A stretch of 14,721 bases of DNA from Actinomycetota bacterium. Lineage in GTDB: Bacteria > Actinomycetota > Humimicrobiia > Humimicrobiales > Humimicrobiaceae. The stretch covers positions 1 to 14,721 of the forward strand of contig JAQVEM010000016.1 in the NCBI GenBank assembly GCA_028697935.1. Direction: 5' to 3'. Shown in pieces: positions 13,869-14,721 of this stretch. The stretch's first letter is position 1, and the number at the start of each line of letters is the position of its first letter. The position numbers were made by a program, and so were the translations under genes. The notes beneath the pieces are model-generated. The model ran no database searches and was not told the origin of the DNA. It worked only from the letters and a program-made list of their open reading frames with translations.

Positions 13869-14721
13869 CTTTCAGTGCCCTCCTTGCTTCCATATCCAGT
13901 AAGACTCTTTCTTTCTTAGTATCAATCTTAAGGGCTTTCCTTTTTTCCTGGATCACATTTATAACCTTATTTAATAATTCTTCTATATCCATTATATATT
14001 CAAGCTGGCCACCGTATTTTTTTTGCCAGCCTTCAGTCATTATCTTTTTTACTTCAGAGCTTGATTCAACAGGAATGGGCTCACCGCTAAAAGCGGTATA
14101 TACTCCGGAAGCAGCTACATAGGTCCCGATTGAAAGCGCCTTCTCGCTCATCCATTCAGGAGCAATCCCGGCTACGGGCAGCTCGCTTATATCATCGCCA
14201 AGGCCACCTTCCTCAACCACATCTGATAGAACAGTTAGAATTCTCGAATTATCAACACAGGAACCCATATGCAGTACAGGCGGTATTCCCACAGTTTCAC
14301 AGATTGAGCGCAGGCCTTCACCTGCATATTCTAATGCTTCGGGTATCATCATCCCGTATTTAGCCGTTGAAATAGCCGAACATCCAGTTTGCACTACAAG
14401 ATAATCCCTCTTAATAAGTTCCTTTGTTACAAAATTATGATATTTATCCTGGCAGTGTCTTGCATTATTGCAGCCAACTACGCCTACCACCCCCTGTATC
14501 CTTCCGTCAATAATTGCGTCATTTAATGGTCTTAAAGATTCCCTGAATCTGCCTCCCAACATGTACCTTATATATTCATGAGAAAATCCTGCCACCAGGT
14601 CAGCAGACACATCCGGTATGTGGACTTTACCCTTTCTTTCAGAGAAATTATCTATTGCCATTTTAATTATTTCCTTTGCGAGTTCCGGACCATTAACATC
14701 CCTGAATTCCATATGAATCGC
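13861..14721 (-). CDS. acsA: Carbon monoxide dehydrogenase catalytic subunit, C-terminal part (N-terminus beyond right edge)
   Basis: 286 residues are visible; the frame is open past the ATG at 14712 to the window edge, so that ATG is internal. CODH interconverts CO2 and CO and feeds CO to acetyl-CoA synthase. Three of the C-cluster cysteine ligands are present with family spacing: the Cys in VVGCNNARHCQ, the Cys 30 residues on in QTGCSA, and the Cys 50 further on in MGSCVDN (equivalent to 446, 476 and 526 of Carboxydothermus CODH-II). The conserved Lys of MSEKALSIG, used in catalysis, is also kept. The B- and D-cluster ligands and the remaining C-cluster ligands lie outside the window. The context (overlap with acsB) marks it as the ACS-associated type (acsA/cooS), not a stand-alone CO oxidiser. 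Confidence 0.95.
   Translation of the reverse strand, partial: AIHMEFRDVNGPELAKEIIKMAIDNFSERKGKVHIPDVSADLVAGFSHEYIRYMLGGRFRESLRPLNDAIIDGRIQGVVGVVGCNNARHCQDKYHNFVTKELIKRDYLVVQTGCSAISTAKYGMMIPEALEYAGEGLRSICETVGIPPVLHMGSCVDNSRILTVLSDVVEEGGLGDDISELPVAGIAPEWMSEKALSIGTYVAASGVYTAFSGEPIPVESSSEVKKIMTEGWQKKYGGQLEYIMDIEELLNKVINVIQEKRKALKIDTKKERVLLDMEARRALKDV

Noticed and set aside
14712..14721. ATG at 14712 as the start of the CODH gene
   Set aside because: The frame stays open to the edge, and the residues present are only the C-terminal half of a CODH; the start must be outside the window.

Overview
The window comes from an AT-rich, strictly anaerobic bacterium that carries the Wood-Ljungdahl (reductive acetyl-CoA) pathway. 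The evidence is one strand of linked genes for carbon monoxide dehydrogenase (C-terminal part only, running off the right edge), acetyl-CoA synthase, the large subunit of the corrinoid iron-sulfur protein, formyl-tetrahydrofolate synthetase, a FolD dehydrogenase/cyclohydrolase and, further on, the methyltransferase AcsE. A membrane-anchored sortase of class E type, a probable cell-surface substrate and two apparent lipoproteins suggest a Gram-positive-type envelope. The lineage cannot be fixed from the sequence alone; an uncultured low-GC Actinobacteriota or Firmicutes-like acetogen would fit.

Right half (about 7074-14721, all minus strand, transcribed right to left): cooS/acsA (partial), acsB (overlapping cooS by 8 bp), acsC, fhs, folD. 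cooS and acsB are translationally coupled. acsB and acsC are separated by 164 bp. acsC and fhs are separated by 372 bp that hold no gene but contain a candidate promoter and several RNA hairpins. fhs and folD lie 94 bp apart. Together these genes activate formate on tetrahydrofolate, convert formyl- to methylene-THF, reduce CO2 to CO, and assemble acetyl-CoA from methyl, CO and CoA. The partner subunit acsD and methylene-THF reductase (metF/metV) are not in the window. acsE lies about 2.3 kb downstream of folD, after a solute-binding lipoprotein gene.

Middle (about 3930-6931): acsE with its own downstream terminator, an orphan family-3 solute-binding lipoprotein with altered ligand-pocket residues, and a divergently transcribed orphan BlaI/MecI-type repressor. 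A 606-bp AT-rich intergenic region separates the last two.

Left part (1-3393): a partial secreted protein with an alanine-rich coiled coil, a DUF11-like domain and an acidic tail (cut by the left edge); a rhodanese-domain, membrane-anchored or lipid-anchored protein; and a divergent class E-like sortase. The 550 bp between the rhodanese gene and the surface-protein gene carry a large hairpin followed by a strong terminator, plus two families of short tandem repeats. This is the least explained non-coding stretch of the window. No rRNA, tRNA, CRISPR array, transposase or phage gene was seen.
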